Notes under the pieces: model-generated
What the model was told of the DNA's origin: nothing
What the model saw: only the letters and a program-made list of their open reading frames with translations
The model's database searches: none
DNA from: Pseudoduganella albidiflava
GTDB lineage: Bacteria; Pseudomonadota; Gammaproteobacteria; Burkholderiales; Burkholderiaceae_D
Length of the DNA stretch: 64,000 nucleotides
Reading direction: 5' to 3'
Assembly (NCBI RefSeq): GCF_004322755.1
Contig: NZ_CP036401.1
Coordinates: 7,006,001-7,070,000 of the forward strand
Translations under genes and position numbers: made by a program
Part shown: positions 17,063-24,527 of the stretch, in pieces
Layout of the letters: every line of letters begins with the position of its first letter
How positions within the stretch are numbered: position 1 is the stretch's first letter

Positions 17063-17209
17063 TCAGCAGTTGTCATCGTCTTGCAGGACGCGCAGGGCGG
17101 GGCCTTCGAGGTCGTCGAACTGGCCGTCGTCGGAGGCCTTGAAGAAGATCCACAGCGCGCCGAACACCAGCGCGATGGACAGGGGGACCAGCAGGTACAG
17201 CGATTCCAT
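17063..17209 (-). CDS. ccoS: cbb3 oxidase assembly protein CcoS
   Basis: A 48-residue peptide starting MESLYLLVPLSIALVFGALW. It has one membrane helix (about 5-23) and an acidic tail, DDGQFDDLEGPALRVLQDDD. The KASDDGQFDDLEGPA segment is the CcoS/FixS signature. CcoS is needed for cofactor insertion into the oxidase. It lies 13 bp downstream of ccoI on the same strand. The gene was read directly from the sequence because it is short. Confidence 0.93.
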   Translation of the reverse strand: MESLYLLVPLSIALVFGALWIFFKASDDGQFDDLEGPALRVLQDDDNC

Positions 17210-17222
17210 GGCGGCCTCCGTT

Positions 17223-19655
17223 TCAGCGATAGCGCAGCCGCAGCGCGTTGAGGATCACCAGCGCGGAGCTGGCGGCCATGCCGACGCCGGACAGCCATGG
17301 CCCCAGCAAGCCGATCGCGGCGGCGGGGATGGCAATCGCGTTGTACACGCTGGCCCAGGCAAGGTTCTGCCGGATCACGCGCATCGTCACGTTCGCGGTG
17401 GCGGCGGTGTCGGCCACCAGGCCGAGCTGGCCGTTCAGCAGCACCGTGTCCGCGCTCACCTGCGCCAGCGCGGCGCCGCTGCCCATCGCGAACGACACGT
17501 CGGCGGCGGACAGCACGGCCGCATCGTTGATGCCATCGCCGACCATGGCGACGATGGCACCCTTGCGCTGCAGGCACTGCACGTAATCGAGCTTGCGCGC
17601 CGGCAGGCAGTCACCGATCGCCTTGGCGATGCCCAGTTGCGCGGCCACGGCATCGGCGAGCACCTGCCGGTCGCCGGACAGCAGGACCACCTGCTTGCCC
17701 TGCGCGCGGAAATGGTCGACGGTGGCTTGCGCGTCGGGCCGCAAGGGATCGGTGATCGTGAAACAGGCCAGCCACTCGCCATCGGTGCCGAGGTAGACGG
17801 CGGTGCTGTCCGGCAGCGCCGGCGGCGGCGTGCCACCCGCCAGCGCGGCCACGAAGGCGCCGTTGCCGAGCCGGTAGCGGCGCCCCTGCACCGTGCCTTC
17901 CAAGCCCTGGCCGGGCGTTTCCGACAGGCCGCGCGCATGCCAGCCGTGCAGCCGCGGCAGCTCGCTGTCCAATGCCGCGATGGCACGCCCGATCGGATGC
18001 AGGCTGCCCTCTTCCAGCGCCGCGGCGATGGCGATACAGGCATTGCGGTCCACGCCGCCGTGCAAACGCACCGCCTGCACCGTCGGGCGGCCGGCGGTCA
18101 GCGTGCCGGTCTTGTCGAACACCACGTGCGTGGCACGGTGCAGCGTTTCCAGTACGTGCGGCCGCATCACCAGCACGCCCTTGCCCAGCAGCGCATCGGT
18201 GGCCGCCGCCAGCGCCGACGGCGTGGCCAGCGATAGCGCGCAAGGGCACGACACCACCAGCACCGCGATCGCCACCGGCCATGCCCGCGCCGGGTCGACG
18301 AAGTGCCACGCCACGAACACCAGCAATGCCAGCAGCAGCAGCGCGGCCGTGAAGCGCGCGGCGACGCTGTCGGCCCATTGCGCGATGCGCGGCTTGGCGC
18401 TGCCGGCCCGCTCCACCAGTTTCAGCAAGCCGGCCAGCGTGCTGTGCTCGGCCGCGTGCGTGACGCGCAGCACGACGGCGGGGCCGGCATTGACGGCGCC
18501 GCCTGGCACGGCATCGCCCGGCCCGCGCGGCTGTGGTGCGGACTCCCCGGTCAGCAGCGCCAGGTCGACGCAGGTACGCCCTTCGGCGATGAGGCCATCC
18601 GCGGCAAAGGCTTCGCCGGTGCGCACGAAGACGTGATCGCCCGGGACCAGCGAGGCGGCGGGGACGACGCTGGTATTGCCCGATGCCGGCCAGCCGGCGA
18701 ATCGGGTGGCGGCGGCGGGCAAGCCATGGCGCATGCGCTGCAGCGTGCTGGCCGCCTTGCGCCGCGCATGCAGTTCGAGCCAGCGGCTGGCCAGCAGCAG
18801 GAACACGAACATCGTGACGGAGTCGAAATACACTTCGCCGCTGCCGCGCACCGTGGCCACGAAGCTGCCGCCGAACGCGGCGGCGATGCCCAGCGCCACC
18901 GGCACGTCCATGCCGGGTGCCCGCGCGCGCAGGCTGGCCCACGCGCCCCGGAAGAACGGCTGCGCCGAGTAGACCACCGCGGGAATCGTCAGCAGCAGGC
19001 TGGCCCAGCGCATCAGCGCGGCCATGTCCGCGTCGAGCGTGCCGTCGCCGGCCAGGTACGACGGAGCCACGTACATCATCACCTGCATCATCGCCAGGCC
19101 GGCCACGAACAGCTGGCGTCCCAGTGTGCGGCCGGCCTTGTGCAGCTGTTCCTCGTGGCGCGCGGCATCGTAGGGCCAGGCGCTGTAGCCGATCGTGCGC
19201 AGCGCCTGCAGGATGGCCGACAGGGCGACGCGCCCGCCATGCCAGCGGACGGCCAGCCGCTCGGTGGCGACGTTCAGGTCCGCGGCGATCACGCCGGGCA
19301 ATGCCAGCAGCCGGCCCTCGACCAGCCACACGCAGGCGGCGCAGCGGATGCCCTCGACCAGCAGCACCGCTTCGTGTTCGGCATCGTTGGCGCTGTCCCG
19401 CGAAACAAAGCGCGGGTCGGCATCGAGCAGGCGCAGTTCGGGCGGCACCAGGCCGGCGTCTTCCGCGGTGGCGGCAAAGCCGGTGCGCTCGCGGTAATAG
19501 CTTTCGTGGCCGATGTCGACGATCGTCTGCGCGACCGCCGCGCAGCCGGGGCAGCACATGCCGCGCGGCGCGCCATCGATCGACACGGTTAAAGTTGACC
19601 CGGCGGGTACCGGCAGGCCGCAATGAAAGCACTGCGGTTGCAGCACGGCGTTCAT
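17223..19655 (-). CDS. ccoI: Copper-translocating P1B-type ATPase CcoI/FixI
   Basis: An 810-residue P-type ATPase. An N-terminal cysteine region (CFHCGLPVP, then CCPGCAAV) is followed by a heavy-metal-associated domain with GIRCAACVWLVEG near residue 105. Eight helices include the metal-path motif SCPCALSLATP. The phosphorylation motif is DKTGTLT, the hinge is GDGINDA, and a TGES actuator is present. CcoI exports or loads Cu(I) for cbb3 maturation. The start at 19655 follows GGGAGGG, and the open frame upstream is a shadow of the TauE-like gene. The ATG overlaps that gene's stop as ATGA. Confidence 0.95.
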   Translation of the reverse strand: MNAVLQPQCFHCGLPVPAGSTLTVSIDGAPRGMCCPGCAAVAQTIVDIGHESYYRERTGFAATAEDAGLVPPELRLLDADPRFVSRDSANDAEHEAVLLVEGIRCAACVWLVEGRLLALPGVIAADLNVATERLAVRWHGGRVALSAILQALRTIGYSAWPYDAARHEEQLHKAGRTLGRQLFVAGLAMMQVMMYVAPSYLAGDGTLDADMAALMRWASLLLTIPAVVYSAQPFFRGAWASLRARAPGMDVPVALGIAAAFGGSFVATVRGSGEVYFDSVTMFVFLLLASRWLELHARRKAASTLQRMRHGLPAAATRFAGWPASGNTSVVPAASLVPGDHVFVRTGEAFAADGLIAEGRTCVDLALLTGESAPQPRGPGDAVPGGAVNAGPAVVLRVTHAAEHSTLAGLLKLVERAGSAKPRIAQWADSVAARFTAALLLLALLVFVAWHFVDPARAWPVAIAVLVVSCPCALSLATPSALAAATDALLGKGVLVMRPHVLETLHRATHVVFDKTGTLTAGRPTVQAVRLHGGVDRNACIAIAAALEEGSLHPIGRAIAALDSELPRLHGWHARGLSETPGQGLEGTVQGRRYRLGNGAFVAALAGGTPPPALPDSTAVYLGTDGEWLACFTITDPLRPDAQATVDHFRAQGKQVVLLSGDRQVLADAVAAQLGIAKAIGDCLPARKLDYVQCLQRKGAIVAMVGDGINDAAVLSAADVSFAMGSGAALAQVSADTVLLNGQLGLVADTAATANVTMRVIRQNLAWASVYNAIAIPAAAIGLLGPWLSGVGMAASSALVILNALRLRYR

Positions 19656-20425
19656 GCCGGCCCTCCCAGGCACAGCGCGTCGAGCCAGCCATGCGGCAGG
19701 CCGGCGCCGTAGCGGACCAGGCCCAGCGTGCCGAAGCCCAGCACCAGCGTGCCGCAGACGGTGCGCACGGCGGGGCGCTGCATCGCCGGGCGCAGCCGCG
19801 CGCCCGCCACGCCGAGCGCCAGCAGCATGGGCAACGTGCCGGCGCCGAACGCCAGCATCACCGCGGCACCGCCGGCGGCGGAACCGGCCAGCAGCGCCGT
19901 CAGCAGCACGCTGTACACCATGCCGCACGGTACCCAGCCCCACAGCGCACCCAGCGCAAAGGACTTGGGCAAGCTGTCGGCCGGCAGCAGGTATCGCAAT
20001 GCCGGCAGCAGACGGCGCCACAGTACGTTGCCGGCCGCTTCCACGCGCGCCAGGCCATGCCACGCATTCATCAGGTACAGGCCGAGGGCGACCAGCATCG
20101 CGTTGGCCAGCAGGTAGGCCACGCCCTGCCAGCGTGCCGCCAGTGCCAGCGTGCCGGCGCCGTTCGCGAGACCGCCGGCCAGCGCGCCGGCCGCCATGTA
20201 GCTGGCGATGCGCCCGGCGTTGTAGGCCAGCACGCGCGCGGCGCCATCGAGGGCAGCCAGCGCGGGCATGGCCGAAGCGGCCGGTGCGATCGGGATCGTG
20301 CGGCCCGGCCCCGGCTTGCCCAGCGCGCCGCTCAGCGCTCCCACGATCCCCCCGCACATGCCGACGCAGTGCACGCTGCCGGCCACGCCGACAGCGAACA
20401 CGGGCAGCAGGTTCAGCCCGTCCAT
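19652..20425 (-). CDS. TauE/SafE-like membrane protein of the cbb3 maturation operon
   Basis: A 257-residue membrane protein with about six helices and the family start LLPVFAVGVAGSVHCVGMCGGIVGALSGAL. The HCVGMCGG motif with its two cysteines and one histidine is typical of the TauE/SafE-related proteins found beside ccoI, where a copper-handling role is likely. It lies between hemN and ccoI. Its stop overlaps the ccoI start by four bases, which supports a joint function. Confidence 0.88.
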   Translation of the reverse strand: MDGLNLLPVFAVGVAGSVHCVGMCGGIVGALSGALGKPGPGRTIPIAPAASAMPALAALDGAARVLAYNAGRIASYMAAGALAGGLANGAGTLALAARWQGVAYLLANAMLVALGLYLMNAWHGLARVEAAGNVLWRRLLPALRYLLPADSLPKSFALGALWGWVPCGMVYSVLLTALLAGSAAGGAAVMLAFGAGTLPMLLALGVAGARLRPAMQRPAVRTVCGTLVLGFGTLGLVRYGAGLPHGWLDALCLGGPA

Positions 20426-20445
20426 GATGATCTCCCCGCCGTTGC

Positions 20446-21882
20446 TCAGATGGTGCGCGAGAAGCGCAGCGGTTGCGCCGCCAGCGCGGCAGCCGGCATC
20501 GCGGCGGCCTGCAGGCGCGCCTCCCGCAGGTGGGCGTCGAACACCATGCAGATGTTCCGGATCAGCAGCCGGCCTTTCGGCGTGACCGACAGCCAGTCAT
20601 CGTCGAGCGTTACCAGGCCATCGGCCACGAACGCCTGCAATTCCCGCAGTTCCGGCGCGAAGTACTCGCGGAACGGCACCGCCATGCCTTCGGTGGCCGA
20701 TGCCAGCGACAGCGCGAAATCGCACATCAGCCGCTGCACCACGAGGCGCCGCAGCAGGTCGTCGTTGCCGAGCCGGTAGCCGCGCGCGATCGGCAGCCTG
20801 CCGGCATCGAGTTTCGCGTAATACTCGTCCAGCGTTTTCTCGTTCTGGCTGTAGGTGCCGTTGACGGCGCTGATGGCCGAGACGCCGCACGCCACCAGGT
20901 CGGTTTCGGCATGCGTCGAATAGCCCTGGAAGTTGCGGTGCAGCCGGCCCTGGCGCTGGGCCACGGCGAGATCGTCTGCCGGCTTGGCGAAATGGTCCAT
21001 GCCGATGTACACGTAGCCGGCGGCGGTCAGGCGGCTGATGCACAGGGCCAGCATGTCCAGCTTGGTGGCGGATGCTGGCAAATCGCTTTCATTGATCCTG
21101 CGCTGCGGCTTGAACAGGTGCGGCATGTGCGCGTAGTTGTACAGCGCGATGCGGTCCGGGTTGGCGACGATGATCTTCGACAGCGTCTGCTCCATCGTGT
21201 GCAGCGTCTGTTTCGGCAGGCCGTAGATCAGGTCCACGCTGATCGAGCGGAATCCGGCGTCGCGCGCGGCGTTCATCACCGCCATCGTTTCCTCGTAGGG
21301 CTGGATGCGGTTGACGGCCTTCTGCACGTCCGGATCGAAATCCTGTACGCCCAGGCTGACGCGGTTGAAGCCTTGCGCGCGCAGCGAATGGATGCGCCGT
21401 GCGTCGACGGTGCGCGGATCGATCTCGATCGAATACTCACCCTCGGCGTCCGGCGCGAAATCGAAGTGGCGGCCCAGGTGCGCCATCAGCTCGCCCATCT
21501 GCGCATCGGAGAAATAGGTCGGCGTGCCACCGCCCAGGTGCAGCTGCTCGACGCGGTTCATGCCGGCAAACAGCTTGCCCTGCATGGCGGTTTCCTGTTT
21601 CAGGTAGCCCAGGTAGGTGGCAGCCTTCGAGCGGTCCTTCGTGATGATCTTGTTGCAGGCGCAGTAGTAGCACAGCCGGTCGCAGAACGGCACGTGCAGG
21701 TACAGCGACAGGGGCCGGCGCCCGCCGCGGTAGGTCAGCCCGGCCAGGGCCTCGAGGTAATCGCCGTAGCCGAACCGCGCCGTGAAACGGTCGGCGGTCG
21801 GATAGGAGGTATAGCGCGGTCCGGACATCGACAGCTTGCGGATGATGTCGGCATCGAACTGCACGGACGGCATGGTGGTCAT
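20446..21882 (-). CDS. hemN: Oxygen-independent coproporphyrinogen III oxidase
   Basis: A 478-residue radical-SAM enzyme that converts coproporphyrinogen III to protoporphyrinogen IX without oxygen. The cluster motif CDRLCYYCAC provides Cys67, Cys71 and Cys74 plus the family Cys76. GGGTPTYF and the YTSYPTADRF start are HemN hallmarks. The length is that of true HemN rather than HemW. A perfect FNR box lies about 100 bp upstream (21980-21993). It is followed, 20 bp downstream, by the TauE/SafE-ccoI-ccoS genes and probably shares their transcript. Confidence 0.95.
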   Translation of the reverse strand: MTTMPSVQFDADIIRKLSMSGPRYTSYPTADRFTARFGYGDYLEALAGLTYRGGRRPLSLYLHVPFCDRLCYYCACNKIITKDRSKAATYLGYLKQETAMQGKLFAGMNRVEQLHLGGGTPTYFSDAQMGELMAHLGRHFDFAPDAEGEYSIEIDPRTVDARRIHSLRAQGFNRVSLGVQDFDPDVQKAVNRIQPYEETMAVMNAARDAGFRSISVDLIYGLPKQTLHTMEQTLSKIIVANPDRIALYNYAHMPHLFKPQRRINESDLPASATKLDMLALCISRLTAAGYVYIGMDHFAKPADDLAVAQRQGRLHRNFQGYSTHAETDLVACGVSAISAVNGTYSQNEKTLDEYYAKLDAGRLPIARGYRLGNDDLLRRLVVQRLMCDFALSLASATEGMAVPFREYFAPELRELQAFVADGLVTLDDDWLSVTPKGRLLIRNICMVFDAHLREARLQAAAMPAAALAAQPLRFSRTI

Positions 21883-21979
21883 GATGGTTCCAGTCAGGTG
21901 AGCGGCCAGGCTTTGCGAGAGTTTCTTAATGGCAATTGCGATACGGGTTCCAGTTTAGGTAGGGCAACACTTTAAAACC

Positions 21980-21993
21980 TTGATGTAGATCAA
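21980..21993. promoter_or_regulatory. FNR box upstream of hemN
   Basis: TTGATGTAGATCAA is a perfect match to the FNR consensus TTGAT-N4-ATCAA. Its centre is about 104 bp upstream of the hemN ATG. It would bring hemN, and probably ccoI and ccoS, under oxygen control by the FNR encoded at 10746-11504. Confidence 0.9.
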
Positions 21994-22056
21994 AAACGGC
22001 GAAAGGCTTGAAAATGTCCAAGAACTAAAAACGAAATAAAGGACTCAAAAACGACA

Positions 22057-22095
22057 AAGCCCCTGTTGCCGGGCATTGCTCGGCAACAGGGGCTT
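22057..22095 (-). terminator. Strong intrinsic terminator after the YiaA-like gene
   Basis: A perfect 15-bp stem (AAGCCCCTGTTGCCG paired with CGGCAACAGGGGCTT) has a 9-nt loop. On the minus strand it is followed by TTTGTCGTTTTTG. It ends leftward transcription before the hemN promoter. Confidence 0.9.
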
Positions 22096-22245
22096 ATCGG
22101 GAAGCGTAACTTCGGGAAGCGTAATTTATCGGGAAGCGTGGCTTATCGAAAAACGCGACTTATCGGGAAGCGCGACTTATCAGGAAGCGCGACTTATCAG
22201 GAAGCATGACTTATCGGAAACCGTTACTTATCGGATAACGCGGCT
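22091..22245. repeat. Degenerate 17-19-bp tandem repeat array
   Basis: Eight to nine copies of a unit close to ACTTATCGGGAAGCGCG lie in direct tandem with point differences (for instance ...TCAGGAAGC..., ...TCGAAAAAC...). The array fills the 3' UTR between the YiaA-like stop and the terminator. There are no spacers, so it is not CRISPR. Confidence 0.8.
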
Positions 22246-22247
22246 GC

Positions 22248-22664
22248 CTAGACCTTTTCCTGCAGCGCTTCCACCGGTTCCACGCTATCGCGCACATTCT
22301 TTTGCACGGCCACGGCCGCGAACAGGCTCAGCGCATAGGACATCGCATAGAACCCTTTTTCGCTCGGCGCCAGCGTGGAATTGACCAGGCCCACGCCCAG
22401 CAGCACCAGCGCCGCGAGCACGGAAACCCAGCACAGGCCGAAATACAGCGACGTGACGCGGATGCCTTCCATCCGGTCGCGCACCGACTTTTGCAGCGAC
22501 ACGGCGGCGAACAGGCCGTACAGCAGCAGCGTGAAGTAATAACCTTTTTCGTTCAGCTGCATCGTCGCGTTCCACAAGCCGACGAGGTAAGTGATGACGC
22601 CAACCAGCAGGGCCAGCCAGGAAGCGCCGACAAAGGCGGAAGTAGGACGTTGATGGATTGCCAT
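22248..22664 (-). CDS. yiaA: YiaA/YiaB two-helix domain inner-membrane protein
   Basis: A 138-residue protein made of two YiaAB repeats. Each is a helix pair followed by a QKxVRD signature (SLQKSVRDRMEG near residue 57, VQKNVRDSVEP near 122). The family is linked in enterobacteria to stress response, but the biochemistry is unknown. It is a single leftward gene with a structured 3' UTR (repeat array and terminator). Confidence 0.88.
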   Translation of the reverse strand: MAIHQRPTSAFVGASWLALLVGVITYLVGLWNATMQLNEKGYYFTLLLYGLFAAVSLQKSVRDRMEGIRVTSLYFGLCWVSVLAALVLLGVGLVNSTLAPSEKGFYAMSYALSLFAAVAVQKNVRDSVEPVEALQEKV

Positions 22665-22741
22665 GAATACTCCTTCAGGAATGATGTCGATGCGGGCGGC
22701 ACCGCCGTTGCGATGCGCCGCCCGTGATCAGACCAGAACCC

Positions 22742-23674
22742 TCAAGCCTTGCGCTTGATGCCGCGCAGCAGCTTGCTGACGATGGTAACTCCAACCAGCA
22801 CGATCGCGCCGGTGACCACGCCCACGACGATGTCCGCCACGTGCGGCGTGATCGCGCCCAGCACCGGGCCGGTCGCCGCGGCCGCGTTCTCGATCGCGTG
22901 ATGCAGGAACGGCACGCCGTGCGTGATGATGCCGCCGCCGACCATGAACATCGCCACGGTGCCCAGCACGGACAGCAGTTTCATCAGCTTCGGCGCCGCG
23001 GCGAGCAGCAGGTGGCCGATGGCGCGCGGCACGGCCATGCCGGCGCCGCTGCGCTGCGTCAGGTACATGCCGGCGTCATCCATCTTGACGATACCGGCCA
23101 CCAGGCCATACACGCCGACCGTCATCGCCAGCGCGATCGCCACCAGCACGGCCACCTGTTGGGAAAACGGCACACCCGCCACGGTACCCAGCGCGATCAC
23201 GATGATCTCGGCGGAAAGGATGAAGTCGGTACGAACGGCACCCTTGATCTTTTCCTTTTCCAGCGCCACCAGGTCGACTTGCGGGTTGGCCACGGCCGAC
23301 ACCAGCTCGGCATGGTGGGCCTCGTCTTCTTCCTTGCTGTGCAGGAATTTATGGGCCAGCTTCTCGAAACCCTCGAAGCACAGGTAGGCGCCACCGATCA
23401 TCAGCAGCGGCGTGACCGCCCACGGCGCGAAGGCGCTGATCGCCAGCGCGGCGGGCACCAGGATGGCCTTGTTCTTCATCGAGCCGACGGCCACCGCCCA
23501 CACCACCGGCAATTCGCGATCCGCCTTGACGCCGGACACCTGCTGCGCGTTCAGCGCCAGGTCGTCGCCCAGCACGCCGGCGGTCTTTTTCGCGGCGACC
23601 TTGCTCATGGCGGCAACGTCGTCGAGGATGGAGGCAATATCGTCGATCAGGGCAAGCAGGCTGGTTCCGGCCAT
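22742..23674 (-). CDS. yedI: DUF808 (YedI-like) inner-membrane protein
   Basis: A 310-residue membrane protein with the DUF808 start MAGTSLLALIDDIASILDDV and family blocks KTAGVLGDDLALNAQQV and KNKAILVPAALAISAF. About six helices are visible. The function is unknown; relatives are widespread single-copy genes. It stands alone between the YiaA-like gene and the rightward LysE gene. Confidence 0.9.
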   Translation of the reverse strand: MAGTSLLALIDDIASILDDVAAMSKVAAKKTAGVLGDDLALNAQQVSGVKADRELPVVWAVAVGSMKNKAILVPAALAISAFAPWAVTPLLMIGGAYLCFEGFEKLAHKFLHSKEEDEAHHAELVSAVANPQVDLVALEKEKIKGAVRTDFILSAEIIVIALGTVAGVPFSQQVAVLVAIALAMTVGVYGLVAGIVKMDDAGMYLTQRSGAGMAVPRAIGHLLLAAAPKLMKLLSVLGTVAMFMVGGGIITHGVPFLHHAIENAAAATGPVLGAITPHVADIVVGVVTGAIVLVGVTIVSKLLRGIKRKA

Positions 23675-23783
23675 CGGTCATTCTCTCGTTAATGATAATG
23701 CGGCATCTTACCTCACTCGCCCGGCGCCGCGGCCGCGCTACAATCGCCTGTTTTCCCGGAATTAATCTGTCGAGAGTGACTTC

Positions 23784-24419
23784 ATGAGCTTCGCCACCTG
23801 GTTCGGTTTTGCCGTTTCCGCCATCATCATCGCCCTGTCGCCGGGCTCCGGCGCCGTATTGTCGATGTCGCACGGCCTGTCGTATGGCGTGAAAAAAGCC
23901 AGCGCCACGGTGATGGGCCTGCAACTGGGCCTGCTGCTGGTGCTGTTCATCGCCGGCGCCGGCGTCGGTTCGCTGCTGCTGGCGTCGGAAGTGGCGTTCA
24001 ATATCGTCAAGACGGTGGGCGCGCTGTACCTGATCTACCTGGGCCTGTCGCAGTGGCGCGCCAAGGTGAAGGAAGGCGCGGAAGTCGAGGTGGCGTCGCG
24101 CGCCGCGGTGCCGTCCGTGAAACGGCGCCTGCTGGCGGGTTTCCTGACCAACGCCACGAATCCGAAGGGCATCATCTTCATGGTGGCCGTGCTGCCGCAG
24201 TTCATCACGCAGGGCGAACCGGTGTTGCCACAGCTGCTGATCCTGGCCGCCACGATGGTGACGATCGACATGACGGTCATGCATGGCTATGCCTTCCTGG
24301 CTTCGACGATGCAAGGCTACTTCCGCGATGCACGCGCCATGCGGCTGCAGAACCGCGTGTTCGGCGGCTTGCTGATGGGGGTGGGGGCGGCGTTGTTCTT
24401 CGTCAAACGTAACGCCTGA
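23784..24419 (+). CDS. LysE/RhtB family amino-acid exporter
   Basis: A 211-residue, six-helix inner-membrane exporter. The family start is WFGFAVSAIIIALSPGSGAVLSMSHGLSYG, with the SPGPG-like turn as SPGSG near residue 21, and the NPKG motif (TNATNPKGIIFM) is near 130. Such proteins export homoserine, threonine, lysine or related compounds; the substrate here is open. It is monocistronic. A second LysE homologue lies at 50259. Confidence 0.88.
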   Translation: MSFATWFGFAVSAIIIALSPGSGAVLSMSHGLSYGVKKASATVMGLQLGLLLVLFIAGAGVGSLLLASEVAFNIVKTVGALYLIYLGLSQWRAKVKEGAEVEVASRAAVPSVKRRLLAGFLTNATNPKGIIFMVAVLPQFITQGEPVLPQLLILAATMVTIDMTVMHGYAFLASTMQGYFRDARAMRLQNRVFGGLLMGVGAALFFVKRNA

Positions 24420-24527
24420 TCGCCGATTGGAAATTATTTGTAACGAACGTCTACTTCGGGCCATTTCCGGCGTTATATGAGATAGCTGAACCACATATCG
24501 ATCCACATAACGTCGCCGGAGATCCTG

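Larger units (their letters stand above)
21883..22247. other. hemN promoter region, terminator and repeat array
   Basis: A 365-bp stretch without a gene. It contains the hemN FNR box (21980-21993), a strong intrinsic terminator for leftward transcripts (22057-22095) and a degenerate tandem repeat (22091-22245) in the 3' UTR of the YiaA-like gene. Confidence 0.85.

Noticed and set aside
22091..22245. Possible CRISPR array
   Set aside because: Units are directly adjacent and degenerate with no unique spacers, and no cas gene is present.
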